Positions 32,652 to 42,324 of a stretch of DNA of 49,820 nt are shown here, one piece after another; the stretch's first letter is position 1, and the number at the start of each line of letters is the position of its first letter. The translations under genes and the position numbers were made by a program. The DNA is taken from NCBI GenBank assembly GCA_047975545.1, contig JBKEDS010000022.1:1-49820 (forward strand), read 5' to 3'. The stretch is from JBKEDS01 sp047975545. GTDB lineage: Bacteria; Bacteroidota; Bacteroidia; Flavobacteriales; Flavobacteriaceae. Below the pieces are notes generated by a model that was not told the origin of the DNA, searched no databases, and saw only the letters and a program-made list of their open reading frames with translations.

Positions 32652-33590
32652 ATGAAAAAAATTTTATTACTCTTAGCCTTGTTCGCAGGATTTACCGCAT
32701 TACAAGCACAAACAAAAGAAGAATTAGAAACCCAAAAAGAGGCTAAACAAGCCGAAGCCGATGCAGCCACGGCCGAGGTAGCAGCCATTCAAGCCAAAAT
32801 AGATGCCCTGCCCGGATGGCGAGTAGGCGCTTTTGGTGTTATAGGCGGGAGCTTATCCAACTTTAGCAATTGGTATGCCCAAGGCACGCCCAACAATTCA
32901 TCGGGTAACTTAGGCTTTACCTTAAACGGTTACGCCAACTTAATTCAAGACAAGTTTTTTTGGAGAAACGCCTTAACCACCAATTTAAACTGGGTAAAAT
33001 TAAACGATAAGGACAGTAATCTCGATAGCGACGATTTCGAGCCTACTACCGATGTGTTCAACATTAGCTCGCTTTACGGTAGAAACATAGCTAAAAACTT
33101 AGCCGCTTCGGCTATGATGGAGTACAGGACCACCATACTAAACAACTTTAACGACCCGGGTTATTTAGACCTTGGTGTTGGTGCCACATGGACGCCTATT
33201 GAAAACTTGGTTGTTGTGGTTCACCCCTTAAACTACAACTTTGTATTTAGCAGCGGTAGTGCCGATTACGAATCGTCCCTTGGTGCTAAAATAGTAGCCG
33301 ATTACACCAGAAATTTTGGCGACATAAACTTTAAAACAAACTTTTCAACCTTTCAAAGCTATAAAGATGGCGATTACTCCAACTGGACTTGGACCAACTC
33401 GTTTAGCTACACCCTTTGGAAAATGATTGGTGTTGGTTTCGACTTTGGCTTAAGAGGCAACAAACAAGAAGCCTTTAACTATGCTCTTGGCCAGTACGAC
33501 AGCTCTTTGGGCGGAACAGAACCAACCCTGGACAATACCGATAACAAGGTACAAGCATATTATACTTTAGGGGTTAGCTATAAGTTTTAA
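32652..33590 (+). CDS. DUF3078 outer-membrane protein
   Basis: 313 aa. A signal peptide (about 1-19, ending ALQAQ) is followed by a short Glu/Ala coiled coil (about 20-50), then a beta-barrel-like region from GWRVGAFGVIGGSLSNFSNWYAQG to the C-terminal aromatic TLGVSYKF. It matches the DUF3078 family common in Bacteroidota; function is unknown. It has its own promoter and a terminator at 33614-33646. Confidence 0.87.
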   Translation: MKKILLLLALFAGFTALQAQTKEELETQKEAKQAEADAATAEVAAIQAKIDALPGWRVGAFGVIGGSLSNFSNWYAQGTPNNSSGNLGFTLNGYANLIQDKFFWRNALTTNLNWVKLNDKDSNLDSDDFEPTTDVFNISSLYGRNIAKNLAASAMMEYRTTILNNFNDPGYLDLGVGATWTPIENLVVVVHPLNYNFVFSSGSADYESSLGAKIVADYTRNFGDINFKTNFSTFQSYKDGDYSNWTWTNSFSYTLWKMIGVGFDFGLRGNKQEAFNYALGQYDSSLGGTEPTLDNTDNKVQAYYTLGVSYKF

Positions 33591-33613
33591 TCTTTAGTAT
33601 AAAAATATAAAAG

Positions 33614-33646
33614 AGGCCATCTGGATTTTTTCGGATGGCCTTTTTA
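33614..33646 (+). terminator. Terminator after the DUF3078 gene
   Basis: AGGCCATC (33614-33621) pairs with GATGGCCT (33634-33641), followed by TTTTT. Confidence 0.8.
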
Positions 33647-33715
33647 TTTCGTGTTAATACGAAATAATAAGAAAAACCCATTTTTAGTAGGGGTAATTTT
33701 TAGGTAGAAATAGAA

Positions 33716-34177
33716 TTAAAAACGGGGAAACCTATCGCCCACTAAATTAAGCATTATTCCATGCTCAAGATACGCCTTTGCACCCGCTAAAACAAGAGCA
33801 AACCCTTCGGTGGCATTGCGAACTTCACTTAATACTTTATCGGGGTATTCGGAAAGGTCTTTATTTGTTATAGATACAAAAGTTTCGAATTCGGATATTT
33901 TTGTAAAAATCCATTCCACAGTAGAAATAGTGTCTTGGTTGCCCCATTCTATTTCAATTTTTTTATTTGGTATAATGTGGTTGGTTTTTACAGTTGTACT
34001 GTGGTTGTACATGTCCCAAGTCCATCTTGTTGTTGTGCCTTCTTCTAATTTTCCACTGCTTTTGGTAAACCAAAATTTGGTTGTTATTTCAGGGTTTATA
34101 AAGGCTTCAAATACTTCATGAACGGGCTTTCTAATTAACATTTCGGCTTTTGCAAAATGATTGTTTTCGTGTACCAT
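33716..34177 (-). CDS. SRPBCC/AHSA1-like domain protein
   Basis: 153-aa START-like ligand-binding fold protein. KAEMLIRKPVHEVFEAFINPEITTKFWFTKSSG and the C-terminal ALVLAGAKAYLEHG helix are typical of AHSA1-type SRPBCC proteins. It starts 10 nt after the end of the GH28 gene on the same strand, so the two may be co-transcribed, though no shared function is evident. Confidence 0.85.
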   Translation of the reverse strand: MVHENNHFAKAEMLIRKPVHEVFEAFINPEITTKFWFTKSSGKLEEGTTTRWTWDMYNHSTTVKTNHIIPNKKIEIEWGNQDTISTVEWIFTKISEFETFVSITNKDLSEYPDKVLSEVRNATEGFALVLAGAKAYLEHGIMLNLVGDRFPRF

Positions 34178-34187
34178 GATAAAGGGA

Positions 34188-35732
34188 TTAATCTATCTTT
34201 ACGTTTTTTAGTTCTATTTTTTCATTGGGCATGTCTATGGCTTTCCCCCCTAAACTTAAAGTGGTGTTTTCTAAAACAATAGTGTTGCCGCCAACAACAT
34301 CGATAATGTCATCGGGCGTTTTAATGGTTATATTTTTTATGTTCACGTTTTTAGCATCGTTTATAAAAATAAGGTTGCTGCAATTGGCAGCAATATTGTC
34401 GATAGTTAGATTGGCTAAGGGCGATTCGGGAATGCCAATAATTTTTAAAAAGTGCGTGCTATTTTCAACTATAATATTCGAAATGCTTATGTTTCTATAA
34501 TAAGGCGTTAAAGCATTTACCTCCCGTTTGGGCAGTCGGTTTGCCAATTCGCCAACATAAGCGGACGTACCCAGCATATCCCATTTTATGGCAGTAGCTT
34601 CCAAATTCATGCGTATTCTGTCGTAATACAGGTTTTCGCCACCACCACCCCTCGGACGCCGTGTTTTAAACCGGATACCAACACCGGTACCGTCGAACAC
34701 GCAATCGTGAACGTATAAGTTGTTAATACCACCTGCCGTTTCGCTGCCACAGGTAATACCACCATGCCCTTTTAAGGCCAGGCAATAACGAACCACCACG
34801 TTTTCGGTAGCTTTGTTTACGTCTAAGCCGTCCTCGCCCCGTCCGGATTTCATGGTAAAAGCATCGTCGCCCGTACTTAGGGTGCAATATTCAATAAGTA
34901 CGTTTTTTGAAGATTCAATATCGATGCCGTCGCCACGGGGAATACCGACCGAGTTTACCGAAACCCCACGAATAATTACATTGTCGCAATATACCGGAAC
35001 AATATTCCAAAAGGCCGTATTTTCCAATGAAACACCCTCAATATATACATTTTTGCAGTTTATGGGCGAGATGAATTTTGGAGGGAAAACCCAATCTTCA
35101 ATCGAGCCATCGTGAATGCGTTGTTTTGAGGGTTTGTTCAAATCGACCAAGCCCTCAATGGGCGTGTTATAAGAGCGGGCTTTAATTTCACCACCAAAAG
35201 GCCCTATTAATTTGCCTTTGCCCGTAATAGCAATATTGCTTTGCCCATTGGCGTAAATACAAGCACCCAACGCCATAACCTCTATGCTTTCAACCCTTGT
35301 AAATACGGCGGGTTGGTAATCTTTTACGTTGGTGCTAAAATGTAGCACGGCACCTTCTTCTATATGTAAATTAATATTGCTTTTAAGCAAAATACGTCCC
35401 GTTTGCCATTCGCCTTTCGGGATTATTACCGTTCCACCTCCCAAATTGCTTAACTCATCGATAGCCTTTTGGATGATTGAGGTAGCCAAATCAGTTTCCA
35501 TGGCACTTTTATCAAGAATATTGACACTTCTATCCGGAAAAATTGGCTTTTTAAACTCAGGCATGTAAAACGGCGCAACAATAGGTGCAATGGTATCCGG
35601 CAAAACCAAATGCCCTACTTGAGTTTTGATAGGAATAGACTCCAGTTTGCCAAAGTCTGCACCAATTTTAACTTCGGCTTGCTTGCAATTAAAAAAAATA
35701 AAAAGGGCGGTTAAAGCAAAAAACGTTCTCAT
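34188..35732 (-). CDS. GH28 family glycoside hydrolase (polygalacturonase-like), lipoprotein
   Basis: Predicted right-handed beta-helix enzyme acting on galacturonan or a similar uronic polysaccharide. The start at 35732 gives a lipoprotein signal with Cys16 (FIFFNC); the longer frame to 35855 lacks one. GH28 motifs appear in order: DGIDIESSKN (first Asp), STGDDAFTMKSG (Asp pair), LKGHGGITCGSE (catalytic His region) and GIRFKTRRPRGG (RxK). Length is 514 aa. No SusC/D pair is adjacent. Confidence 0.88.
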   Translation of the reverse strand: MRTFFALTALFIFFNCKQAEVKIGADFGKLESIPIKTQVGHLVLPDTIAPIVAPFYMPEFKKPIFPDRSVNILDKSAMETDLATSIIQKAIDELSNLGGGTVIIPKGEWQTGRILLKSNINLHIEEGAVLHFSTNVKDYQPAVFTRVESIEVMALGACIYANGQSNIAITGKGKLIGPFGGEIKARSYNTPIEGLVDLNKPSKQRIHDGSIEDWVFPPKFISPINCKNVYIEGVSLENTAFWNIVPVYCDNVIIRGVSVNSVGIPRGDGIDIESSKNVLIEYCTLSTGDDAFTMKSGRGEDGLDVNKATENVVVRYCLALKGHGGITCGSETAGGINNLYVHDCVFDGTGVGIRFKTRRPRGGGGENLYYDRIRMNLEATAIKWDMLGTSAYVGELANRLPKREVNALTPYYRNISISNIIVENSTHFLKIIGIPESPLANLTIDNIAANCSNLIFINDAKNVNIKNITIKTPDDIIDVVGGNTIVLENTTLSLGGKAIDMPNEKIELKNVKID

Positions 35733-35814
35733 AAAACAAGTGTAAAATTGGTACAACCTTTCGAAGGTATATTTTTTTAAAATGAAATATGTATGCTTTT
35801 GTTCGCTGGTTTTT

Positions 35815-36348
35815 TCAACAACTTTTAAGTTTCGAAAAAATATCCCAAACCACAATTCCGGCGCTAACCGAAATATTTAAGGAATGTTTGGTGCCGTACT
35901 GGGGTATTTCAATAACCATATTGCTTGCCGACACTACACTTTGCGCAACCCCTTTAACCTCGTTGCCAAAAACCAAGGCGTATTTGGTGTTGGGTTTAGG
36001 GTGAAAATCGTTAAGCATCGTGGCGTTTTCGGCTTGCTCGATGGCTATAACCGTTACGTTTTCGGTTTTTAGTTTTTCCACCAACGAAAGGGTGTCTGCA
36101 ACATATTCCCAAGCCACGGTTTCGGTACTGCCCAAAGCGGTTTTATGGATATCCTTGTGTGGTGGCGTAGCGGTAATGCCGCACAAATAAATTTTTTCGA
36201 TCAAAAACGCATCGCTGGTCCTAAATACCGAACCTATGTTGTTTAAGCTTCTAATATTATCAAGAATGATGATTATGGGTGTTTTTTCAACGTGTTTAAA
36301 GGCTTCAACATTTAACCTATCTAATTCGCTGTTTTTTAATTTTCGCAT
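35815..36348 (-). CDS. TrmH/SpoU family RNA 2'-O-methyltransferase
   Basis: SAM-dependent knotted (SPOUT) methyltransferase for tRNA or rRNA ribose. Motif 1 is NIRSLNNIGSVFRTSD, motif 2 is LVFGNEVKGV, and motif 3 is IPQYGTKHSLNISVSAGI. The ATG at 36348 gives 177 aa; an in-frame TTG at 36366 is less likely. It is divergent from mutS, with repeat R5 between them. The target nucleotide cannot be deduced. Confidence 0.9.
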   Translation of the reverse strand: MRKLKNSELDRLNVEAFKHVEKTPIIIILDNIRSLNNIGSVFRTSDAFLIEKIYLCGITATPPHKDIHKTALGSTETVAWEYVADTLSLVEKLKTENVTVIAIEQAENATMLNDFHPKPNTKYALVFGNEVKGVAQSVVSASNMVIEIPQYGTKHSLNISVSAGIVVWDIFSKLKSC

Positions 36349-36473
36349 ATATGTTTCTAATTTCAATGTATAGTGAAGGAAATAATCATTGCCCCAGGCG
36401 TTACTTTGAGGAGGAACTACAAAGTAGTCTTTGCACTAATTTTTCTAATAATACCTTATATTTTGAACCGTTT

Positions 36474-36816
36474 TTTCATCTATTTAAATTTTACCAAGAA
36501 CTTGTGGTTCAGTTATTTAATTATTTCGGTGGGTATCGAATTTTGCCCTGCCAAATGCCCATTATGGGCTTTCATACGAATAAATTTAAGTTAAACATTT
36601 GATTTTAAGTTTTTTATGCCAAAAAGTAAAAAAGCCAAAAGTCTGCTGTCCGTTGTTTTTATTCATTCCCTTTTGTGGAGACCTTTACCTTGGCTTTACT
36701 AAATCCCTCAATGAGGGTTTCATCTATTTAAATTTTATCAAGAACTATAGTTAGGTTATTTAATTATTTTAACGGGTAATGGCTATTGTTTGCCAAATGC
36801 CCATTATGGGCTTTCA
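36474..36816 (+). repeat. Dispersed repeat, copy R5: partial tandem of a 244-bp unit
   Basis: TTTCATCTATTTAAATTTT occurs at 36474 and again at 36718, exactly 244 bp apart. Each is followed by AAGAAC, GTTATTTAATTATTT and GCCCATTATGGGC (36557-36569 and 36799-36811). CCCTCAATGAGGG occurs once between them (36705-36717). This is about 1.4 tandem units and defines the repeat period. It accounts for most of the gene-free stretch 36349-36911. Confidence 0.9.
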
Positions 36817-36911
36817 AAAATGTGAATAATTATCGATAACTTCCAAAGTTGGTGTTTCAAAAAGCATGGAAAAATTAATACATTAGCAAACTTACTAAAA
36901 ACCGACATCCT

Positions 36912-39518
36912 TTGGCAGCTAAAAGTAAAAAAGAAACCCCATTAATGAAGCAGTACAATGCCATAAAGGCAAAATACCCCGATGCTTTGCTGTTGTTTCG
37001 GGTGGGCGATTTTTACGAAACTTTTGGTGCCGATGCCGTAAAAGCGGCCGATATTTTAGGGATTATTTTAACCAAACGGGGTGCCGGCAGCGAAAGCGAA
37101 ACCGAGTTGGCGGGCTTTCCGCACCACTCGTTAAACACCTATTTGCCCAAATTGGTAAAAGCAGGGCAGCGGGTGGCTATTTGCGACCAGTTGGAAGACC
37201 CCAAACTAACAAAAACCATTGTAAAGCGCGGGGTAACCGAACTGGTAACGCCTGGCGTAGCACTAAACGATGAGGTGTTGGTGTCCAAATCGAACAACTT
37301 TTTATGCTCGGTGTATTTTGATAAAAAACAAATAGGCGTGGCCTTTTTGGATATTTCCACGGGCGAGTTTTTAACCTCGCAGGGCAATGCCGAGTATATC
37401 GATAAGCTACTTCAAAACTTCAACCCGAGCGAAGTACTGGTGTCCAAACAAAAGCGGAATTTATTCACCGAAATCTTTGGCAGCAATTTTCATACGTTTT
37501 ATTTGGAAGACTGGGTTTACCAAAACGATTATGCCCACGAAACCCTAACAAAACATTTTGGTACAACATCCTTAAAAGGCTTTGGCATCGAGGCCTTAAA
37601 CGAAGGCATTATTGCCTCGGGTTCCGTATTGTACTACTTATCGGAAACCCAGCACAACAAACTGGAGCATATTGCATCCATTTCCCGAATTGCCGAGGAC
37701 GATTACGTGTGGATGGACAAATTTACCATTCGTAATTTGGAGCTTTACCACTCTACCAATACCAATGCGGTAACCCTGCTAAGCATTATAGATAAAACCA
37801 TATCGCCCATGGGCGGGCGCATGCTTAAACGCTGGTTGGCACTTCCACTTAAAAATTTAGAAAAAATAAAGCAGCGCCATGAGGTTGTCGGGTTTTTTAT
37901 AGAGGATGAAACCGCGCTTCAAAATATACAAAACCACATTAAACATATTGGCGATTTAGAACGGCTAATATCCAAAATAGCCACGGGAAAAGTAAATCCG
38001 CGCGAGGTTATTCAGCTTAAAAATTCCTTGGAAGCCATTGTGCCCATAAAAGCCTTGGCTGCCAATTGCAATAACGAATCCTTAAAAATTATAGGCGAAA
38101 ATTTGCAAAGTTGCGACGTGCTCCGCAATAAAGTTAAGCAAATGCTTAACGAGGAAGCACCTGTAAACATCCTTAAAGGCAACACTATTGCCCAAGGCTT
38201 TTCAAACGAATTGGACGAGCTTAGAAATTTATCGACATCCGGTAAGAATTATTTAGACGATATGCTGGAGCGCGAAACACTACGTACCGGCATAAGCTCG
38301 TTAAAAATATCGTTCAACAACGTATTCGGGTATTATATTGAAGTACGCAATACCCATAAGGACAAAGTACCCGCCGATTGGATACGCAAACAAACCCTGG
38401 TAAGTGCCGAACGTTATATTACAGAGGAACTAAAAGAATACGAAACCAAAATATTGGGTGCCGAAGAGCGTATTTTGGCCTTGGAACAACAGCTTTTTTC
38501 CGAACTGGTCGGGTGGATGGCGCAATACATAAAACCCGTACAACAAAATGCACATTTAATAGGGCAATTGGATTGTTTATGTGGTTTTGCCCAGTTGGCC
38601 AAGGAACATAAATACGTGTACCCCGAGCTGGACCAATCGTTCGATTTGGATATAAAAGAAGGCCGCCACCCCGTAATAGAAAAGCAATTGCCCTTGGGCG
38701 AAACCTACATAGCCAACAATGTGTTTTTGGATAGGAACACCCAACAAATTATTATGATAACGGGCCCCAACATGTCTGGTAAATCGGCTATATTGCGCCA
38801 AACCGCATTAATAGTACTGTTGGCGCAAATGGGCAGTTTTGTTCCGGCGCAATCGGCACGCATTGGTTTGGTCGATAAAATTTTCACACGGGTTGGCGCC
38901 AGCGACAATATTTCAATGGGCGAATCGACATTTATGGTCGAAATGAACGAAACCGCCTCGATATTAAACAATATTTCCGAACGAAGCCTGGTGCTTTTGG
39001 ACGAAATTGGCCGCGGCACCAGTACCTACGACGGTATTTCCATAGCTTGGGCCATTAGCGAGTTTTTGCACGAACACCCCGCAAAGGCCAAAACCCTTTT
39101 TGCCACGCACTACCACGAACTTAACGAAATGACCGAAACGTTTGAACGCATTAAAAACTACAATGTTTCGGTAAAGGAACTAAAGGACAACGTGCTGTTT
39201 TTGCGAAAGCTGGTCGAGGGCGGAAGCGCCCATAGCTTTGGTATACACGTGGCCAAAATGGCGGGCATGCCACAACAAGTTATTAAGCGTGCCAATCAGG
39301 TTTTAAGGAAGTTGGAAAAATCGCATTCCAGCGAAGAACTAACCGAAAAAGTAAAGGACTTGGAAAACGACATGCAGTTGAGCTTTTTTAATTTAGACGA
39401 CCCTTTGCTGGAAAATATAAAAGACGAAATTTTGCATACCGATATTGATACGCTTACGCCCGTAGAAGCCCTAATGAAACTTAACGAAATTAAGCGTATG
39501 CTTACCAAAAAGAAATAG
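36912..39518 (+). CDS. mutS: DNA mismatch repair protein MutS
   Basis: Mismatch-recognition ATPase, 868 aa. The N-terminal mismatch-binding domain shows FRVGDFYETFG (the Phe-x-Glu wedge). The ABC-type ATPase domain has GPNMSGKS (618-625), STFMVEM, LLDEIGRGTSTYDG and ATHYHEL. The C-terminal dimerisation helix is also present. The start is TTG at 36912, giving MAAKSKKETPLMKQY, which fits homologues; an ATG at 36945 is the alternative. It is monocistronic, upstream of the tRNA pair. Confidence 0.97.
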   Translation: MAAKSKKETPLMKQYNAIKAKYPDALLLFRVGDFYETFGADAVKAADILGIILTKRGAGSESETELAGFPHHSLNTYLPKLVKAGQRVAICDQLEDPKLTKTIVKRGVTELVTPGVALNDEVLVSKSNNFLCSVYFDKKQIGVAFLDISTGEFLTSQGNAEYIDKLLQNFNPSEVLVSKQKRNLFTEIFGSNFHTFYLEDWVYQNDYAHETLTKHFGTTSLKGFGIEALNEGIIASGSVLYYLSETQHNKLEHIASISRIAEDDYVWMDKFTIRNLELYHSTNTNAVTLLSIIDKTISPMGGRMLKRWLALPLKNLEKIKQRHEVVGFFIEDETALQNIQNHIKHIGDLERLISKIATGKVNPREVIQLKNSLEAIVPIKALAANCNNESLKIIGENLQSCDVLRNKVKQMLNEEAPVNILKGNTIAQGFSNELDELRNLSTSGKNYLDDMLERETLRTGISSLKISFNNVFGYYIEVRNTHKDKVPADWIRKQTLVSAERYITEELKEYETKILGAEERILALEQQLFSELVGWMAQYIKPVQQNAHLIGQLDCLCGFAQLAKEHKYVYPELDQSFDLDIKEGRHPVIEKQLPLGETYIANNVFLDRNTQQIIMITGPNMSGKSAILRQTALIVLLAQMGSFVPAQSARIGLVDKIFTRVGASDNISMGESTFMVEMNETASILNNISERSLVLLDEIGRGTSTYDGISIAWAISEFLHEHPAKAKTLFATHYHELNEMTETFERIKNYNVSVKELKDNVLFLRKLVEGGSAHSFGIHVAKMAGMPQQVIKRANQVLRKLEKSHSSEELTEKVKDLENDMQLSFFNLDDPLLENIKDEILHTDIDTLTPVEALMKLNEIKRMLTKKK

Positions 39519-39553
39519 GTGAAAAGAAATTTTATTTATTTTTAAAAAAGGTT

Positions 39554-39582
39554 TTGCTATTCGTTAAAATAGTTTAAATTTG
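39554..39582 (+). promoter_or_regulatory. Promoter of the tRNA-Gly/tRNA-Leu pair
   Basis: A -33 TTG (39554-39556) and a -7 box TAAATTTG (39575-39582) are separated by 18 nt. This matches the Bacteroidota consensus spacing well and starts transcription just before tRNA-Gly. Confidence 0.75.
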
Positions 39583-39621
39583 CATCCGCAATCGAAACCG
39601 ATTGTTTGTTCATTACAACAT

Positions 39622-39693
39622 GCGAAAGTAGCTCAGGGGTAGAGCATCACCTTGCCAAGGTGAGGGTCGCGGGTTCAAATCCCGTCTTTCGCT
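39622..39693 (+). tRNA. tRNA-Gly(GCC)
   Basis: A complete 72-nt cloverleaf: acceptor GCGAAAG with CTTTCGC, D arm GCTC/GAGC, anticodon arm with GCC (ACCTTGCCAAGGT), T arm CGGG/CCCG with TTCAAAT loop, discriminator T. CCA is not encoded. Confidence 0.97.
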
Positions 39694-39741
39694 CATTAAA
39701 TTTTTAATACCAATTCGAAATTGCTTAATGGCAATCGAGAT

Positions 39742-39826
39742 GCTGAAGTGGTGGAATTGGTAGACACGTTGGACTTAAAATCCAATGGCCATTATGGCCG
39801 TGCGGGTTCAAGTCCCGCCTTCAGTA
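39742..39826 (+). tRNA. tRNA-Leu(UAA)
   Basis: An 85-nt class II tRNA: acceptor GCTGAAG with CTTCAGT, D loop AATTGGTAGA, anticodon arm TTGGA-CTTAAAA-TCCAA with TAA, a long variable arm with GGCCATTATGGCC, and a T arm with TTCAAGT. It provides the local reference for the tRNA-Leu-like half at 7469-7494. Confidence 0.96.
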
Positions 39827-40068
39827 CAAAAACCCTTTTTAAAATGTTAATTTTATTGAGGGTTTTGCTTTTTAGGGCAACAAATCGTAAATTGTTATTG
39901 TTTCAAAGCTTTCATTACTTCTTGACGGTTTACTGCACGAGAACCGATTTTTTTATAACTTAACTTTCTATTCTGTTTGTGGAGAATTATAGTGCTTGTG
40001 TTTTAAGAATCCGCCTATTTAAACCAACAACTATAACCAATGAATATTTTCGTATCTTTCAAATCGAT
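39827..40068 (+). other. Spacer between tRNA-Leu and sulfatase
   Basis: No gene is supported here. The sulfatase frame is open back to 39979, but the signal peptide places the start at 40069. Confidence 0.5.
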
Positions 40069-41457
40069 ATGAAAGCATTATATTTATTCCTCTTAATTTG
40101 TTCATGGCCGCTTGTTTCGCAAAGCCAGAACGCACATGAAAAACCAAACTTTATTTTAATTGTGGCCGACGATTTGGGTTATGGCGATTTAAGCCTTACC
40201 GGAAGCGCCCAAATAAAAACACCCAATATCGATGATTTAGCCAAAAATGGTACATTTTTCACCCAAGGCTATGTGTCGTCGGCCGTTTGCAGTCCTTCAC
40301 GTGCCGGATTTATAACGGGCATTAACCAAGTGGAGTTTGGCCACGACAACAATATAGCCAATAACCAACCTGGTTTCGATCCCGATTATAGGGGTTTGCC
40401 CTTAACGGTACAAACCATTGCCGACCATTTAAAACCATTGGGCTATGTAAGTGGCTTAATTGGGAAATGGCATTTGGGTTACGAGCCGCAATTTCACCCT
40501 TTAAAACGGGGTTTTGACGAATTTTGGGGTTACATTGGCGGAAGCCACGATTATTTTAAAGCACTCCCCAACGTACAAGGCATGCTGTCGGCCATAGAAT
40601 GCAATTACAAAACCCCACAGCCCTTAACTTATATTACCGATGACAAGGGTAATGAGTGCGTCGATTTTATCAAGCGCCATAAAAATGAGCCCTTTTTCCT
40701 GTATGCCTCGTTTAATGCCCCGCATACGCCTATGCAGGCCACCGAAGCAGATTTGGCACTTTACGCCCATATTGAGGACACCAAAAGGCGTACCTATGCC
40801 GCTATGGTCCATCGTTTGGATATAAATGTTGGGAAAATTTTAAATGCCTTAAAAACCGAAGGCCTCGACCAAAACACTTTGGTGGTTTTTATTAGCGATA
40901 ACGGTGGCCCAACCGGTATTAACGGCTCTATTAACGCCCCCTATACAGGCAAAAAAGGAACGCTTTTGGAAGGTGGTATACACATTCCCTATATTATGTC
41001 CTGGCCAAGTACAATACCAAGAGGCGAGGTATACGCCAATCCTGTTTCGGCCTTGGACTTTGCCCCTACTTTTATGGCCTTGGCCGGTGGCAATGTTAGT
41101 GCAGTACCCTTTTCCGGTGTAAACTTAATGCCTTTTATTACCGAAAAAAGCAACACCGAAAAACCACACGAACAACTTAAATGGCGCTTTACCATAAGTG
41201 CCGCCATACAACAGGATAATTGGAAATTAATACGGCTACCCGATAGGTTGCCCTTACTGTATCATTTAGCTAACGACCCTTCGGAACAAAACAATCTTGC
41301 ACTAAAGCATTTGGACAAAACCGAAGCCTTGTTAAAAATGCTTGGCGATTGGGACGTATCGTTACCCCATCCCGTTTTTATGGAAGGTGCCGAATGGAAA
41401 AAAATACAGCTTAAACAATACAACGAACCCTATCAAATAACACAGCCCAAAGATTAA
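40069..41457 (+). CDS. Sulfatase (S1 family), secreted
   Basis: Second sulfate-ester hydrolase, 462 aa. The signal peptide starts at MKALYLFLLICSWPLVSQSQ. Family motifs are LIVADDLGYGD (metal Asp pair), the formylglycine motif CSPSR in VCSPSRAGFITG, GKWHLGYE, FNAPHTPMQ, ISDNGGP and GKKGTLLEGGIHIP. It is only moderately similar to the sulfatase at 21424, so not a recent duplicate. The neighbouring GH2 beta-galactosidase suggests a sulfated galactan-type substrate (inference). Confidence 0.93.
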   Translation: MKALYLFLLICSWPLVSQSQNAHEKPNFILIVADDLGYGDLSLTGSAQIKTPNIDDLAKNGTFFTQGYVSSAVCSPSRAGFITGINQVEFGHDNNIANNQPGFDPDYRGLPLTVQTIADHLKPLGYVSGLIGKWHLGYEPQFHPLKRGFDEFWGYIGGSHDYFKALPNVQGMLSAIECNYKTPQPLTYITDDKGNECVDFIKRHKNEPFFLYASFNAPHTPMQATEADLALYAHIEDTKRRTYAAMVHRLDINVGKILNALKTEGLDQNTLVVFISDNGGPTGINGSINAPYTGKKGTLLEGGIHIPYIMSWPSTIPRGEVYANPVSALDFAPTFMALAGGNVSAVPFSGVNLMPFITEKSNTEKPHEQLKWRFTISAAIQQDNWKLIRLPDRLPLLYHLANDPSEQNNLALKHLDKTEALLKMLGDWDVSLPHPVFMEGAEWKKIQLKQYNEPYQITQPKD

Positions 41458-41481
41458 AAGACTTCTTAATTTAAAACTTTT

Positions 41482-42246
41482 TTAAAAATTGAAGCTCGCC
41501 GCCAAGCCATAACCTTCTTGATTGTAAAAAGGCATTATTAATCCGTTTAGGTTGGTTGTGTCTTTAAAAAAAGTTTTCCTTATTAACGGATAAACCCAAT
41601 AAGCTATTTTGGTGCTTAACATACCAATACCCGCACCGGCAGCTACATCGCTAAGCCAGTGCCTATCGTTGTACATCCTAAAAAATCCGGTGCCTGCCGC
41701 AACCAAATACCCCGAAATGCCGTACCAAACCGATTGGTCTTTGTATTCTTGATATAAAAATTCGGCACCCATAAAAGCCGTTGCCGTATGGCCCGAAGGA
41801 AACGAAAACGTATCGGAACCGTCGGGGCGCAATTCGTTTCCCGTATGTTTGGCTATATTTACGGTAGCGCCCATTATTAGGTAAGCCGTACCCAAAATAA
41901 TGGTACGGTCCTTAAAGTTGTGCTTGCCTTTTACGCCAACGGCATTTAAGGCATAAACCGATAAAAACGGGGCGTATTGCGAAAAATCGTCTACGGTAAA
42001 TTTACTGTCTATGTGCTCGTTTAGCTCACCTTTTGTTGAAGTGTTAATATCCTTAATGGTATGGTTTTCCAAACCTATAACGCCATAGGCAATTAATGCC
42101 GAAGGAATTATTAACGCTTTATAATTGAATTTTAAATCGTTGGCCCGAACGAAAGCCGTGGTTAAAGAATCGGTGTGTTTTTGTTGTTGCGAATAGGCTT
42201 TAAACACTACAAAAAACACAAGTAGCATTAGGGCTGTTCTTTTCAT
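41482..42246 (-). CDS. PAP2 superfamily phosphatase, membrane or periplasmic
   Basis: 254-aa acid-phosphatase-like protein with the three PAP2 motifs: KHTGNELRP (KX6RP), FSFPSGH (PSGH) and RMYNDRHWLSD (the RX5HX3D part). An N-terminal signal sequence (about 1-19) and several hydrophobic helices are seen. The ATG at 42246 gives a proper signal; the longer frame to 42285 does not add conserved sequence. Substrates may be undecaprenyl-PP or lipid phosphates. It is convergent with the sulfatase gene. Confidence 0.88.
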   Translation of the reverse strand: MKRTALMLLVFFVVFKAYSQQQKHTDSLTTAFVRANDLKFNYKALIIPSALIAYGVIGLENHTIKDINTSTKGELNEHIDSKFTVDDFSQYAPFLSVYALNAVGVKGKHNFKDRTIILGTAYLIMGATVNIAKHTGNELRPDGSDTFSFPSGHTATAFMGAEFLYQEYKDQSVWYGISGYLVAAGTGFFRMYNDRHWLSDVAAGAGIGMLSTKIAYWVYPLIRKTFFKDTTNLNGLIMPFYNQEGYGLAASFNF

Positions 42247-42324
42247 AAAAGAAATGATTTGGGAGGTAAATGTAAGCCTTTTCAAAAAATTCTTCCGAAA
42301 AAAAATAACAGTATTAATTGGTTT

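Noticed and set aside
12592..36816. CRISPR array or insertion sequence as explanation of the recurring intergenic blocks
   Set aside because: Units are about 244 bp, lack regular short spacers, and encode no transposase or cas gene.
39721..39963. 80-codon open frame over tRNA-Leu
   Set aside because: It is a chance frame through a complete tRNA gene.
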